Shown here in pieces: positions 28,149-36,738 of a DNA stretch of 64,000 nucleotides; the first letter of the stretch is position 1; every line of letters starts with the position of its first letter. Below the pieces are notes generated by a model. That model did not search any database, was not told the origin of the DNA, and worked only from the letters and a program-made list of their open reading frames with translations. Made by a program: the position numbers and the translations under genes. The stretch comes from Saprospiraceae bacterium (lineage in GTDB: Bacteria; Bacteroidota; Bacteroidia; Chitinophagales; Saprospiraceae), in the NCBI GenBank assembly GCA_016715465.1, contig JADKAA010000029.1:62001-126000 (forward strand), written 5' to 3'.

Positions 28149-29378
28149 TTATTTGTTTGACTTGCTTACAACATAGGTGCCATCAAAAAATTCTATTTCA
28201 ATTTCCGGATCATCGGATAGTTGATTCTTTCGGGTAATATATCCTTCCTTCCCTTTTATAAGGGTGAATCCTCGTTTTAAGATGTGGGAAGGGTGGCTCA
28301 TCATCAATACAGCTTCAAAGTTTGCCAGGGCGTGTTTTTGGGTCTTTAGCCTGAATTCACTGGAAGAAAGGACGGCGTTCCAATTTTGGCTAATCTCCAG
28401 CCTGGCATTTCTTACTATTTCACCCGGCCTGGACGTCAGGTGCATAAAACTGGCTTCAAGCAATAAAGTGGCTTCTTTGATTTTTTGTTGACACAATCTG
28501 TTGGCCTGTGTGCTCATTTCTTCGACCATGCTTTCGAAATGGAGAGAACGCTCAACGATGAAATCTGCCACTGCGGTTGGCGTTTTCAATGACAAGTGCG
28601 CCACCAGGTCCGCAATGGAAAGGTCAATTTCATGGCCTATTCCGGTGACAACAGGTATTTTAAAGGTAGCAATGGCATACCCAATATTGAAATTGTCAAA
28701 ATATGCCAGGTCAAGTTTCGACCCGCCACCTCGAATGATGACCACCAGATCAAAATCTTTCGCATTTTCGGATATCATTTGCAAGGCCGCAACGATTTCT
28801 TTTTCAGTATTTGCACCCTGCAGGGCAGACGTAAAAAGAGTATGGCGATAAGCATAGCCGTATTTGTTTTCCTCCAGATGGGCTACAAAATCTTTATAAC
28901 CGGCGGCGTTCTCCGATGATATAACGGCAATATGTTGTACAACCAATGGCATTGAAAGTCCTATATTGTCTTCCGCCTTACCGGATTGTTTAAGCCTTTC
29001 CAGAATTTTTTGTCTGGATAATTCCATCTGACCGAGGGTATAGGTGGGGTCAATGTCCTCAATGATGAGTTTAAGCCCGTATTTTTCTGAAAATTCAAGC
29101 GAAACTTTGATTTTTACCTGAACCCCATCTTTGAGAAGGGAGGGTAATAAATCACCAAGTTTGGATTTTAGGAACAGGAAATTTTTATACCACAAGGCGG
29201 CGGAACTTTGAGCAATCACTTCATGGTTTTCATCCTGCTGAACCAATTCCAGGTAATAATTTCCCCTGGAATTTTTGACTTGGGCTATCTCACAGGAAAT
29301 CCATATTGGCTCAGGAAAGTTGAGTGCAATTACCCTCTTGAGGTATTCGTTGAGATTATATAGGGTATATGTTTCCAT
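28149..29378 (-). CDS. xseA: Exodeoxyribonuclease VII large subunit
   Basis: A 409-residue protein: an N-terminal OB fold (~1-100; IWISCEIAQVKNS), then the catalytic domain with VAVISSENAAGYKDF, VIIRGGGSKLDLAYF, and the phrase GIGHEIDLSIADLVA. XseA with XseB degrades single-stranded DNA. The small subunit xseB is not seen beside it. It precedes sucC on the same strand, but a terminator lies between them. Confidence 0.95.
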   Translation of the reverse strand: METYTLYNLNEYLKRVIALNFPEPIWISCEIAQVKNSRGNYYLELVQQDENHEVIAQSSAALWYKNFLFLKSKLGDLLPSLLKDGVQVKIKVSLEFSEKYGLKLIIEDIDPTYTLGQMELSRQKILERLKQSGKAEDNIGLSMPLVVQHIAVISSENAAGYKDFVAHLEENKYGYAYRHTLFTSALQGANTEKEIVAALQMISENAKDFDLVVIIRGGGSKLDLAYFDNFNIGYAIATFKIPVVTGIGHEIDLSIADLVAHLSLKTPTAVADFIVERSLHFESMVEEMSTQANRLCQQKIKEATLLLEASFMHLTSRPGEIVRNARLEISQNWNAVLSSSEFRLKTQKHALANFEAVLMMSHPSHILKRGFTLIKGKEGYITRKNQLSDDPEIEIEFFDGTYVVSKSNK

Positions 29379-29379
29379 G

Positions 29380-29412
29380 AAAAAAGACAGGGGCGTAATT
29401 ATACACCCCTGC
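29380..29412 (-). terminator. Terminator after sucC
   Basis: On the reverse strand CAGGGGTG pairs with CGCCCCTG around an 8-base loop and is followed by TCTTTTTT. It ends sucC just before the xseA start codon at 29378, so xseA must have its own promoter or rely on read-through. Confidence 0.78.
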
Positions 29413-29437
29413 GTTTAATTTATAATCTAATTTGCCA

Positions 29438-30640
29438 TCAGGCAATCATCTTTTTAACCAGGTCAGCCGCTTCCTGAAGTTGTATGGCGGAGTGTACTTC
29501 CAGGCCGCTTTCATCGATTAGTTTTTTGGCAAGATCGGCATTGGTACCCTGTAATCTCACTATAATGGGCACTTTAATGTTTCCCATATTCCTATAGGCA
29601 TCTACAACACCCTGAGCTACCCGGTCACACCGTACAATTCCTCCAAAAATATTAATGAGGATAGCCTTGACTTCAGGGTCTTTCAGGATGATCCGAAAAG
29701 CCTGTTCAACCCGTGCTGCATCGGCAGTACCTCCCACATCCAGAAAGTTGGCAGGTGATCCTCCGGAAAGTTTGATGATGTCCATGGTAGCCATTGCGAG
29801 GCCGGCCCCATTAACCATACAACCTACATTTCCATCCAGGTTGACGAAATTAAGGCCAAAACTTTTGGCTTCAACTTCAGTGGGGTCTTCTTCATCAAGG
29901 TCTCTCATCGCGGCCAAATCCGGATGTCGGTAAAGTGCATTGTCGTCGAGACTTACTTTGCAATCTACAGCCAGGATACGGTCATCTGCAGTTTTCAGAC
30001 ATGGATTAACCTCAAAAAGAGTGGCATCGCTTTGAACGAAGGCATTATACAGGTTGGTAATAAAGCTGATCATTTCTTTCACGGCCTTTCCCTGTAGTCC
30101 CAGATTATAGGCAACTTTGCGCGCTTCAAAGGCCTGGATACCTACCAGAGGGTCAATATATTCTTTGTGCACAAGGTGTGGTGTCTTTTCCGCCACCTCT
30201 TCAATATTCATTCCACCCTCAGTACTGTAAATGATTACATTTCGCTTCTTTTCCCTGTCCATGAGAATGGACACATAGTATTCTTTACAGGCATTAAAGT
30301 CAGGTGCATAAGAGTCTTCTGCGATCAAAACCTGTCTGACCAGTTTTCCCTGACCTTCCATTCCTCCGGGTGTTTGAGGTGTTTTGAGCATCATACCCAA
30401 AATATTACCTGCATGAAGTTTTAGTTCATCCATGTTTTTCGCGAGTTTCACGCCACCACCTTTTCCTCGGCCTCCTGCATGAATCTGTGCTTTTACAACC
30501 GCAAATTCTGTCCCTGTTTCTGCTTTTAAAGTTTCAAATGCCTGTACGGCTTCATCCACGGTTCGGGCTATTTTGCCGCGCTGGATGGTAACTCCGAATT
30601 TCGATAGCAATTCCTTCCCCTGGTATTCATGTAAATTCAT
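29438..30640 (-). CDS. sucC: Succinyl-CoA ligase (ADP-forming) beta subunit
   Basis: A 400-residue ATP-grasp subunit of the TCA-cycle enzyme that makes succinate and ATP/GTP from succinyl-CoA. N-terminus MNLHEYQGKELLSKFGV, the ATP-grasp glycine loop AGGRGKGGGVKLA, and the C-terminal INIFGGIVRCDRVAQG and LQGTNADLAKKL are all present. The partner sucD is not adjacent. Own terminator downstream. Confidence 0.96.
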   Translation of the reverse strand: MNLHEYQGKELLSKFGVTIQRGKIARTVDEAVQAFETLKAETGTEFAVVKAQIHAGGRGKGGGVKLAKNMDELKLHAGNILGMMLKTPQTPGGMEGQGKLVRQVLIAEDSYAPDFNACKEYYVSILMDREKKRNVIIYSTEGGMNIEEVAEKTPHLVHKEYIDPLVGIQAFEARKVAYNLGLQGKAVKEMISFITNLYNAFVQSDATLFEVNPCLKTADDRILAVDCKVSLDDNALYRHPDLAAMRDLDEEDPTEVEAKSFGLNFVNLDGNVGCMVNGAGLAMATMDIIKLSGGSPANFLDVGGTADAARVEQAFRIILKDPEVKAILINIFGGIVRCDRVAQGVVDAYRNMGNIKVPIIVRLQGTNADLAKKLIDESGLEVHSAIQLQEAADLVKKMIA

Positions 30641-30664
30641 ATTGTTTTGATATATTTTTAATTT

Positions 30665-32161
30665 TTATTGAATAGAAAGCATGTTGGTGAGAATGCCTTC
30701 ACTGTTTGAAAGACTTACCGCATAAACACCTGTGGTAATTCCTGCAGTATTGAGACTGATATTATTTTCACCTGCCTGAACGCTTTGCAATGTAGAATAT
30801 AACCTCCTGCCGTTAAGGTCAGTGATGTCAATTTTATATGCTTCACTTGTTTTGGACATAATCTTTAACATGGGGCGATTACCGTTGCGGACAGGATTTG
30901 GAAACAAAGAAATGGACTCAATTTCTTTAATTTCGTCGGTGGCCGTCTGAATGTTACCCGTTCTGAAATTGACTTGTGGACTTGTAGTACCCGTATAACC
31001 ATCATGGAAAGCCCTTACGGACCAAACATATAACTTGTTAGGCAAGAGGGTAGTCACTTCTTTGAAATTTTCCGTAAGGAAGAAATAATGATATTCATTT
31101 GAATTTACAATTTCAAGGAGGTAATAACTGGCATCCTGGTTCTCCCACTCAAAATAGACATTATTGTAGACTTCTTCTTTTGAGCCGACAGTAGGAGTCA
31201 CCAATACGCTGGTTTCTGACAGGGTATCTGTCACCGGAATGTAAGAAGATCGGATATAGGCACGAAGTGAATTATTGTAATTGGTCCTCATGCGCGTCTC
31301 CTGATTGTCTGTAAACTGGTAGGATGCGCACTGAGAAAAATAACTCATTTGGTTGTCTTTCATCGGTATGATGGTGTCGAGATTTTTATCCAGGATAATT
31401 TTGCCAAAAACGCAGTTGGTTTGGGTAATGCCAAAGTTGTAGTCTGGTGGGGTGTCACAAAGTAGGTCCGCAGCTACGTTGCAATTACTTCTGTCAACTT
31501 TCTCCACCTGAATATTGGTGCCGGGAATGATATTGATTACACAGGGGTTGCCATGTTCATCCTCATCATAGGGGCTGGCTTCCCAACCATAAAAAGTATG
31601 TCGAAGATTAAAGAAGTGGCCGAGTTCGTGACTCAAAGTATTCGTGGCATTTGCAGCTTCACCAGCCATCAATACCACAAAATCGTTGGACGGACTGTAG
31701 TATCCAAGAACGATGCCTATGCCTGCTGAACTTTCACCAATGGTATTCACCACAAAAACATTTACGGCATTGGGATCTTTTTTGGTATTGAGAAAGTCTT
31801 CATTTTCCCGGGGTGTATTGTACGCAGGGGTGCTGTTGATGTGATTGAAATTGTAATTGTCTTTAAGATAAAAGACAAAGTTGTGTTTTGCATAATCCGC
31901 ATTGAGTTTATCTAGCTGATTGAGGATGGACGAATTTTTAACACGCCCTTTTCCATTGTTGTCACCTACCAGGTGAAATTTGATTGGAATATAAATTTTA
32001 TCCCCCCTGTTGGTAATGTATGAATGGTCTTCACCGGCTTTCGCAAACATTTCTGTCATTTGCGCCTGCTCTTTTATACTCATACCACAAATTTTCCTTT
32101 GAGACCAAAGCGGCATAACCGCCAACATTATCAATATGGCTAAATTCAGTTGTTTAATCAT
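30665..32161 (-). CDS. Secreted M43-type zinc metalloprotease with T9SS sorting domain
   Basis: A 498-residue secreted protease. From ATG 32161 it has a signal peptide (hydrophobic 6-19, then SQ). The zinc site HELGHFFNLRH (His178, Glu179, His182, His188) fits the pappalysin-like M43 family, with the Met-turn probable at DNQMSYFSQC. A fibronectin-like region follows. The last ~80 residues (start SLFPNPVRNG, then GEN-N-SL, ending TNMLSIQ) are a type IX secretion sorting domain, so it is likely exported across the outer membrane and cell-attached. The frame opens four codons earlier at a TTG that gives a worse signal peptide. It follows sucC upstream by ~25 bases; co-transcription is possible. 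Confidence 0.88.
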   Translation of the reverse strand: MIKQLNLAILIMLAVMPLWSQRKICGMSIKEQAQMTEMFAKAGEDHSYITNRGDKIYIPIKFHLVGDNNGKGRVKNSSILNQLDKLNADYAKHNFVFYLKDNYNFNHINSTPAYNTPRENEDFLNTKKDPNAVNVFVVNTIGESSAGIGIVLGYYSPSNDFVVLMAGEAANATNTLSHELGHFFNLRHTFYGWEASPYDEDEHGNPCVINIIPGTNIQVEKVDRSNCNVAADLLCDTPPDYNFGITQTNCVFGKIILDKNLDTIIPMKDNQMSYFSQCASYQFTDNQETRMRTNYNNSLRAYIRSSYIPVTDTLSETSVLVTPTVGSKEEVYNNVYFEWENQDASYYLLEIVNSNEYHYFFLTENFKEVTTLLPNKLYVWSVRAFHDGYTGTTSPQVNFRTGNIQTATDEIKEIESISLFPNPVRNGNRPMLKIMSKTSEAYKIDITDLNGRRLYSTLQSVQAGENNISLNTAGITTGVYAVSLSNSEGILTNMLSIQ

Positions 32162-32584
32162 TGGATTTATCAATTTTAGAAAATTTCACAAATATACAGT
32201 TTAAGTTAGCTTTCGACATAGAATTGGGCGGACAAAAGGGCCTTGCATCGAAATGCCAATTTTGTCGGTCTGGTTAAAAAATGAAACTAATAGTTTGTAA
32301 ATCAATATATTAGATGTATTAATTCAAAGTAGGGGCGTTTTGGATTTTGCGTGTCCTTATAGTCGTTTTGTTCAAATCAGTTGCTCCGGATGTATCATAT
32401 TTCTTAAAAGTAAACCAATTGTGGTTTAGATTAGTTCCTGCCGATCAAACACATTGCAGCTCCAGGACATATTTTTCAGGATTGAGTTTACACTTTGAAA
32501 AAGAAAGCAAATTAACTGCACTTACCCGCCACAATTTTTCGTAGATTTGTCTAAATTTTAAACTAACAAAGAAAATAAGATTTC
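32162..32584. other. Intergenic region without a gene
   Basis: 423 bases between the divergent protease gene and mdh. I see no credible coding frame (a 65-codon forward frame at 32347-32544 has no protein character), no tRNA and no clear hairpin terminator. It holds the mdh -7 element near its right end. Confidence 0.6.
32542..32549 (+). promoter_or_regulatory. -7 element upstream of mdh
   Basis: TAGATTTG matches TAnnTTTG about 36 bases before the mdh ATG. No TTG is found at the proper -33 spacing. Confidence 0.48.
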
Positions 32585-33520
32585 ATGAGCAAAGTTACCG
32601 TTATTGGAGCAGGAAATGTAGGAGCAACTGTGGCCGATGTGCTGGCCCACAAAGATTTTATAAATGAAATTGTACTGGTAGACATCAGAGGCGATTTTGC
32701 GAAAGGCAAAGCCCTGGACATCTGGCAACAGGCACCTATTGGCAATTACAGTACCCGGATAAAAGGCACCGACAATTATAGGGATACCAAGGGTTCCGAT
32801 GTGGTGGTCATTACTGCAGGCATACCGCGAAAACCTGGCATGAGCAGGGACGACCTCATTTCAACGAATGCAGGTATCGTGGTAAGCTGTGTCAAGAATA
32901 TTTTAAAATACAGTAAAAATCCCATCATCATCGTGGTATCAAACCCACTGGATGTGATGACCCATGCCGCATGGAAAGCTTCGGGTCTGGACGCAAGCAG
33001 GGTATTTGGGATGGCTGGCGTACTGGATACAGCAAGATACCGGGCATTTTTGGCAGAAGCACTCGATACTTCTCCTAAAGAAATTCAGGCCATACTTATG
33101 GGGGGACATGGGGATACCATGGTGCCACTGCCAAGATACACTACGGTTTCCGGCATTCCGGTAACGGAACTCATCGACAAAGATCAGCTTAATGCCATTG
33201 TGGAAAGAACTAAATCCGGCGGGGGAGAATTGGTTCAACTTATGGGAACCTCTGCATGGTATGCTCCGGGAGCAGCAGCTGCTCAAATGGTGGAAGCCAT
33301 CCTTAAGGATGAGAACAGGATATTTCCGGTTTGTGCAAAACTATCAGGCCAGTATGGCATCAAAAATCTCTACCTTGGCGCTCCCGTAAAACTGGGTAGA
33401 AATGGAATCTCTGAAATAATTGAGCTGAAGTTAAATGCATCCGAAAAGAAATTGCTGGTTAATTCGGCAAAAGCAGTTGAAGAGGTTATCAATGTATTTG
33501 AAAAAATGAAATTGGCTTAA
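32585..33520 (+). CDS. mdh: Malate dehydrogenase
   Basis: A 311-residue NAD-dependent malate dehydrogenase of the LDH-like group. It shows the glycine motif VIGAGNVGATVA, an acidic residue in VLVDIRGDF that favours NAD+, the substrate loop ITAGIPRKPGMSRDDL and the catalytic His in LMGGHGDTMVPL. TCA-cycle enzyme; its gene is followed by a redoxin gene 41 bases later. Confidence 0.95.
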   Translation: MSKVTVIGAGNVGATVADVLAHKDFINEIVLVDIRGDFAKGKALDIWQQAPIGNYSTRIKGTDNYRDTKGSDVVVITAGIPRKPGMSRDDLISTNAGIVVSCVKNILKYSKNPIIIVVSNPLDVMTHAAWKASGLDASRVFGMAGVLDTARYRAFLAEALDTSPKEIQAILMGGHGDTMVPLPRYTTVSGIPVTELIDKDQLNAIVERTKSGGGELVQLMGTSAWYAPGAAAAQMVEAILKDENRIFPVCAKLSGQYGIKNLYLGAPVKLGRNGISEIIELKLNASEKKLLVNSAKAVEEVINVFEKMKLA

Positions 33521-33561
33521 ACCTTTCCACCTAACCTCCGTTTAAAAAAAAACGTGTTTAT

Positions 33562-34086
33562 ATGCCACTGGCTGAAACGATGAAAATAATGAAGACATCA
33601 GATGGTTCTGATGTCTTCACTCTTTCCCAGCAAAAACTTATTTTTCTGGTTTTTCTGAGGCACTTTGGCTGTGTTTTTTGCCGTGAATCGCTGCTTGACC
33701 TTTCCAAAAAGAGGAATTTGTTTTCCCAAAATGGTCTTGTGCCAGTATTTGTGCACATGACAGATGAGCCAACGGCTGAATCCTATTTTCAGCAGTACCA
33801 ACTTGGTGGTGTTACCCACGTGGCTGACCCTGAATGTAAATTTTATCTTTCCTTTGGTCTGGTCAAAGGGAGGTTCAATCAGTTATTTGGTTTAAAATCA
33901 TTGTCAAGGGGTTTTGAAATAGCAGCTACCAAAGGAATTTTTCCAACTGTAACTATGATTGGCGATGGATATCAAATGCCAGGCATCTTTTTGATTAAAA
34001 ATGGAAAAGTTCTGGATAGTTATATCCACGCTCATGCCTGGGATAAACCAGATTATGACAATCTCATCCGCTGCTGTGCTTTGTGA
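33562..34086 (+). CDS. PRXL2-like thioredoxin-fold protein
   Basis: A 174-residue thioredoxin-fold protein. The likely redox centre is CVFC (Cys37, Cys40) in LRHFGCVFCRESL, followed by a mixed alpha/beta domain with PVFVHMTDEPTAESYF and the C-terminal GIFLIKNGKVLDSYIH. The order matches the AhpC/TSA-like PRXL2 (FAM213) group, which reduces peroxides or prostaglandin-like substrates in eukaryotes; the bacterial role is unknown. No signal peptide, so cytoplasmic. ATG at 33562; the second ATG is at codon 7. Confidence 0.78.
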   Translation: MPLAETMKIMKTSDGSDVFTLSQQKLIFLVFLRHFGCVFCRESLLDLSKKRNLFSQNGLVPVFVHMTDEPTAESYFQQYQLGGVTHVADPECKFYLSFGLVKGRFNQLFGLKSLSRGFEIAATKGIFPTVTMIGDGYQMPGIFLIKNGKVLDSYIHAHAWDKPDYDNLIRCCAL

Positions 34087-34149
34087 GCAGAAAAGCGATG
34101 GGCCCATTGAAGCCCTTTATCCTATCATATAATCATCAATCCAAAAATC

Positions 34150-34761
34150 ATGGATTCAAATAAGTTTAAAGCACACCCATGGCATGGCATTTCGCCGGGT
34201 GACGATATTCCCCGGAGAGTCACCGCTTTCATTGAAATTATTCCCACGGATACTGTAAAGTACGAGATAGATAAACTCAGTGGGTATCTCAAAATTGACA
34301 GACCACAAAAATATAGCAATGTAGTACCGGCACTTTATGGTTTTGTGCCGCGAACATATTGCGGGCCAGCCATTGCATCGCTTTGCATGGAACTAACAGG
34401 TCTTTCCCATGTTGAAGGAGATGGAGATCCTTTGGATATCCTTGTGCTCACAGAACGCGCAATCCCCCGAGGTGATATCCTGGTGGAGGCAATTCCCATA
34501 GGAGGATTTAGAATGGTTGATAAAAATGAGGCCGATGATAAGATAATTGCAGTGCTAAAAGATGATCAGCTTTATGGTGGGTTTACAGAACTCAATCAGT
34601 TGCCGGTGGGCATCGTCAACAGGTTACGTCACTACTTTATGACCTATAAACAATTGCCGGGCGAAGCTGAAAAAGTAAATATTGCAGGAGTTTATGGAAG
34701 GGAGGAAGCATACCGCGCAATAAATGCCAGCGTACAGGATTATATGACATATTTCAGCTAA
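34150..34761 (+). CDS. ppa: Inorganic pyrophosphatase, family I
   Basis: A 203-residue soluble pyrophosphatase. The active-site block DGDPLDILVLTE with its three metal-binding aspartates is intact, and the start HPWHGISPGDD and YGFVPRTYCGP match the family. It removes pyrophosphate and pulls biosynthetic reactions forward. Single gene; the next gene has its own full promoter. Confidence 0.94.
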   Translation: MDSNKFKAHPWHGISPGDDIPRRVTAFIEIIPTDTVKYEIDKLSGYLKIDRPQKYSNVVPALYGFVPRTYCGPAIASLCMELTGLSHVEGDGDPLDILVLTERAIPRGDILVEAIPIGGFRMVDKNEADDKIIAVLKDDQLYGGFTELNQLPVGIVNRLRHYFMTYKQLPGEAEKVNIAGVYGREEAYRAINASVQDYMTYFS

Positions 34762-34805
34762 CTCTGGGTTAACCATTTAAAAAAGGGTGATTTAGCTGAC
34801 TTAAA

Positions 34806-34835
34806 TTGAAATTTCAGCTTTAAAAAGTAGCTTTG
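34806..34835 (+). promoter_or_regulatory. Complete Bacteroidota-type promoter upstream of the BioF2-like gene
   Basis: TTG at 34806-34808 and TAGCTTTG at 34828-34835 are separated by exactly 19 bases, matching the TTG-N19-TAnnTTTG sigma consensus of the phylum. Expected start of transcription is near 34842, about 38 bases before the ATG at 34880. Confidence 0.72.
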
Positions 34836-34879
34836 CCCATCAATCTAAACATTATGCCCTGCTTGTCGTTTAATTCAAC

Positions 34880-36073
34880 ATGTTTCAACTTTGTATGAAT
34901 GATAATCCTGGCGCTTTTGCAGTTTCAGGCAAATACCTTTTTAGGTTTTACTCCTCAATAAGAGCTGTTGAAGATACCTGGTCATCAAATGCCCCATCAG
35001 ATGAATATTGGCAAGTGCAATACCATTTGGCTTTAGAGTCATCGCTTCCCGAGGGATTAAAACCGGTTTATGTCACGGTGTGGCATAAGGACGATTGTCT
35101 AGGGCTTCTTTATTTTCAGCATAAAAAAATTGATTTATCCAGTGCGGTGCGGAATGCGGATCCGGCTTCAGGTATGAGGCAGGTCTTACAAAAACTGATG
35201 TTGAAAAAACTCAACATGCAAACATTGGTCCTCGGCAACATGCTGCTGACAGGCAAGTATGGTATCCATTTTAAACATGAAGTAGCATTGCAGGAAAGAT
35301 TTTCAGTGGCCCAGCAGGCCATAGATGCCTTGTGTATCCAATTGAAAAAAGACGGAGTGAAAATTGGCCCTGTCCTGCTTAAAGATTTTCAGAAGGATCA
35401 CCGATGCCCGAATGAATGTCTTGACAATTATACAGAGTTTTGTGTGCAGCCTAATATGGTCTTTGAACTCAAAGGGGAGTGGAAAACCATGGAGGATTAC
35501 GTTGAGGCCCTAAAATCAAAGGCGCGTATCCGGTATCGAAGGGCCAAGAACATGATGGAGGATATCAAATTGAAAAATCTTGAAGTGGAAGACCTTGAAT
35601 CGCTTCAGGATGAAATGTATGCCCAATACAGGAATATCGCAGAAAATGCGGGGTTCAACTTATTTTACCTTAAACCTGATTATTTCATCAATCTTAAGAA
35701 GTTTTTAGGATCCAGAATGCGGATTATGGGGTATTTTAATTCAGATGGAAAACTATATGGTTTTTTTACGGTACTGAAAAACTATGATCACCTGGATGCG
35801 CACTTTCTGGGATACGACGTCAAAGCAAACCGGGATCACCAAATTTACCTGAATATGTTATTTGAAATGACTTCGGAAGGGATTTCACTGGGTGTCAGGA
35901 ATCTGAACATGTCCCGCACCGCCGTAGAAATAAAAAGTTCGGTCGGTGCCCGTGCTACGCCTGTATATTGTTATTTAAAACACAGAAATAAGATATACAA
36001 TAAGCTGGTGCCTCATGTGGTGAGCACCCTGTATAAAGACAAGGAATGGCAGGAAAGGAGTCCTTTTAAATAA
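34880..36073 (+). CDS. BioF2-like (GNAT/FemAB-type) acyltransferase
   Basis: A 397-residue two-lobed acyltransferase-fold protein. The first lobe (~1-190) holds LFRFYSSIRAVEDTW and VTVWHKDDCLGLLYF; the second (~195-380) holds the phrase MEDYVEALKSKARIRYRRAKN, which is typical of the BioF2/Acetyltransf_6 group, and GYFNSDGKLYGFFTVL. Members transfer acyl or aminoacyl groups, including onto cell-wall peptides, so this could be a partner of the nearby ATP-grasp genes, but this is inference. The start ATG follows a full consensus promoter. No signal peptide. Confidence 0.68.
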   Translation: MFQLCMNDNPGAFAVSGKYLFRFYSSIRAVEDTWSSNAPSDEYWQVQYHLALESSLPEGLKPVYVTVWHKDDCLGLLYFQHKKIDLSSAVRNADPASGMRQVLQKLMLKKLNMQTLVLGNMLLTGKYGIHFKHEVALQERFSVAQQAIDALCIQLKKDGVKIGPVLLKDFQKDHRCPNECLDNYTEFCVQPNMVFELKGEWKTMEDYVEALKSKARIRYRRAKNMMEDIKLKNLEVEDLESLQDEMYAQYRNIAENAGFNLFYLKPDYFINLKKFLGSRMRIMGYFNSDGKLYGFFTVLKNYDHLDAHFLGYDVKANRDHQIYLNMLFEMTSEGISLGVRNLNMSRTAVEIKSSVGARATPVYCYLKHRNKIYNKLVPHVVSTLYKDKEWQERSPFK

Positions 36074-36183
36074 GGATTTATTATGATTCTCAAAAAAATA
36101 TTAACTAAACTGTAACTAACCCCGGGTGTATTTCGTTTGTATTTTTACAACGTGATTTGTATTAAAGTAAATCTTTGACCCAA

Positions 36184-36414
36184 ATGAAATCAATCAAAAC
36201 ACAATATGCTTTTTTTTCAGTAATTGCGATTCTCAGTTTAGCTTCATTTTTTTATCTCCAATTTGGATTCAATAAAGATGAAAATTCTGCTTTTAAAGCA
36301 GGTCTTAGAGAAAAATCTGAAAAAATATTTGTCGATTCAGAAAAAAAAATTGACCGGGTTCCAGTGTTGAAAATCATAATTAGCAATATAATAAACGTGA
36401 TTATTATAAAGTAA
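36184..36414 (+). CDS. Small single-membrane-span protein, uncertain
   Basis: A 76-residue protein with a transmembrane or signal segment (YAFFSVIAILSLASFFYLQF) and a short charged remainder. I do not recognise a family. The C-terminus (VLKIIISNIINVIIIK) is odd, as it is encoded within an 8-bp inverted repeat (36387-36394 and 36401-36408), so the end may be a false read-on or a frameshift. ATG 36184; the frame opens with TTG at 36175. Confidence 0.42.
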   Translation: MKSIKTQYAFFSVIAILSLASFFYLQFGFNKDENSAFKAGLREKSEKIFVDSEKKIDRVPVLKIIISNIINVIIIK

Positions 36415-36432
36415 AATTATAATACACAACGT

Positions 36433-36458
36433 TTCAATATTTTACGTAAAATATTGAA
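36433..36458. repeat. Perfect 26-bp palindrome
   Basis: The half TTCAATATTTTAC is followed immediately by its exact reverse complement. There is no T run after it, so it is not a standard terminator; it could be a dimeric regulator site. Lies 19 bases after the small gene's stop. Confidence 0.75.
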
Positions 36459-36628
36459 TTTCAATTTACTGCTTACATTCCTACCTACTTTACACTTTCC
36501 CTTAAAGCCTTCATTTAATTCAATTTATTATTTCAACTGTCTGTTGATCAGTGAAATAATTCGAGTACCTGCTCAGCGACCGGTAAAAAAAAAGTTAAAA
36601 AAATGGTACGGATATTGAATATATATAA

Positions 36629-36636
36629 TACTTTTG
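36629..36636 (+). promoter_or_regulatory. -7 element of the ATP-grasp gene
   Basis: TACTTTTG matches TAnnTTTG, giving a leader of about 95 bases before the ATG at 36739. No good -33 half. Confidence 0.42.
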
Positions 36637-36738
36637 CAGTGTAGTTTACATATAAGTTAAAATTTTATATTGTAAATTCAAATCATAAATGGGTTTGAAC
36701 AGTGGCTGTGAAGCATATTATTAATTTAAAATAATTGA

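Larger units (their letters stand above)
36415..36738. other. Intergenic region with a perfect palindrome
   Basis: 324 bases of AT-rich DNA between the small protein and the ATP-grasp gene. It holds a 26-bp perfect palindrome (36433-36458) and a -7 element (36629-36636), and I see no coding frame or RNA fold. Confidence 0.6.

Noticed and set aside
32347..32544. 65-codon frame upstream of mdh
   Set aside because: No recognisable features and lies where a promoter is expected.
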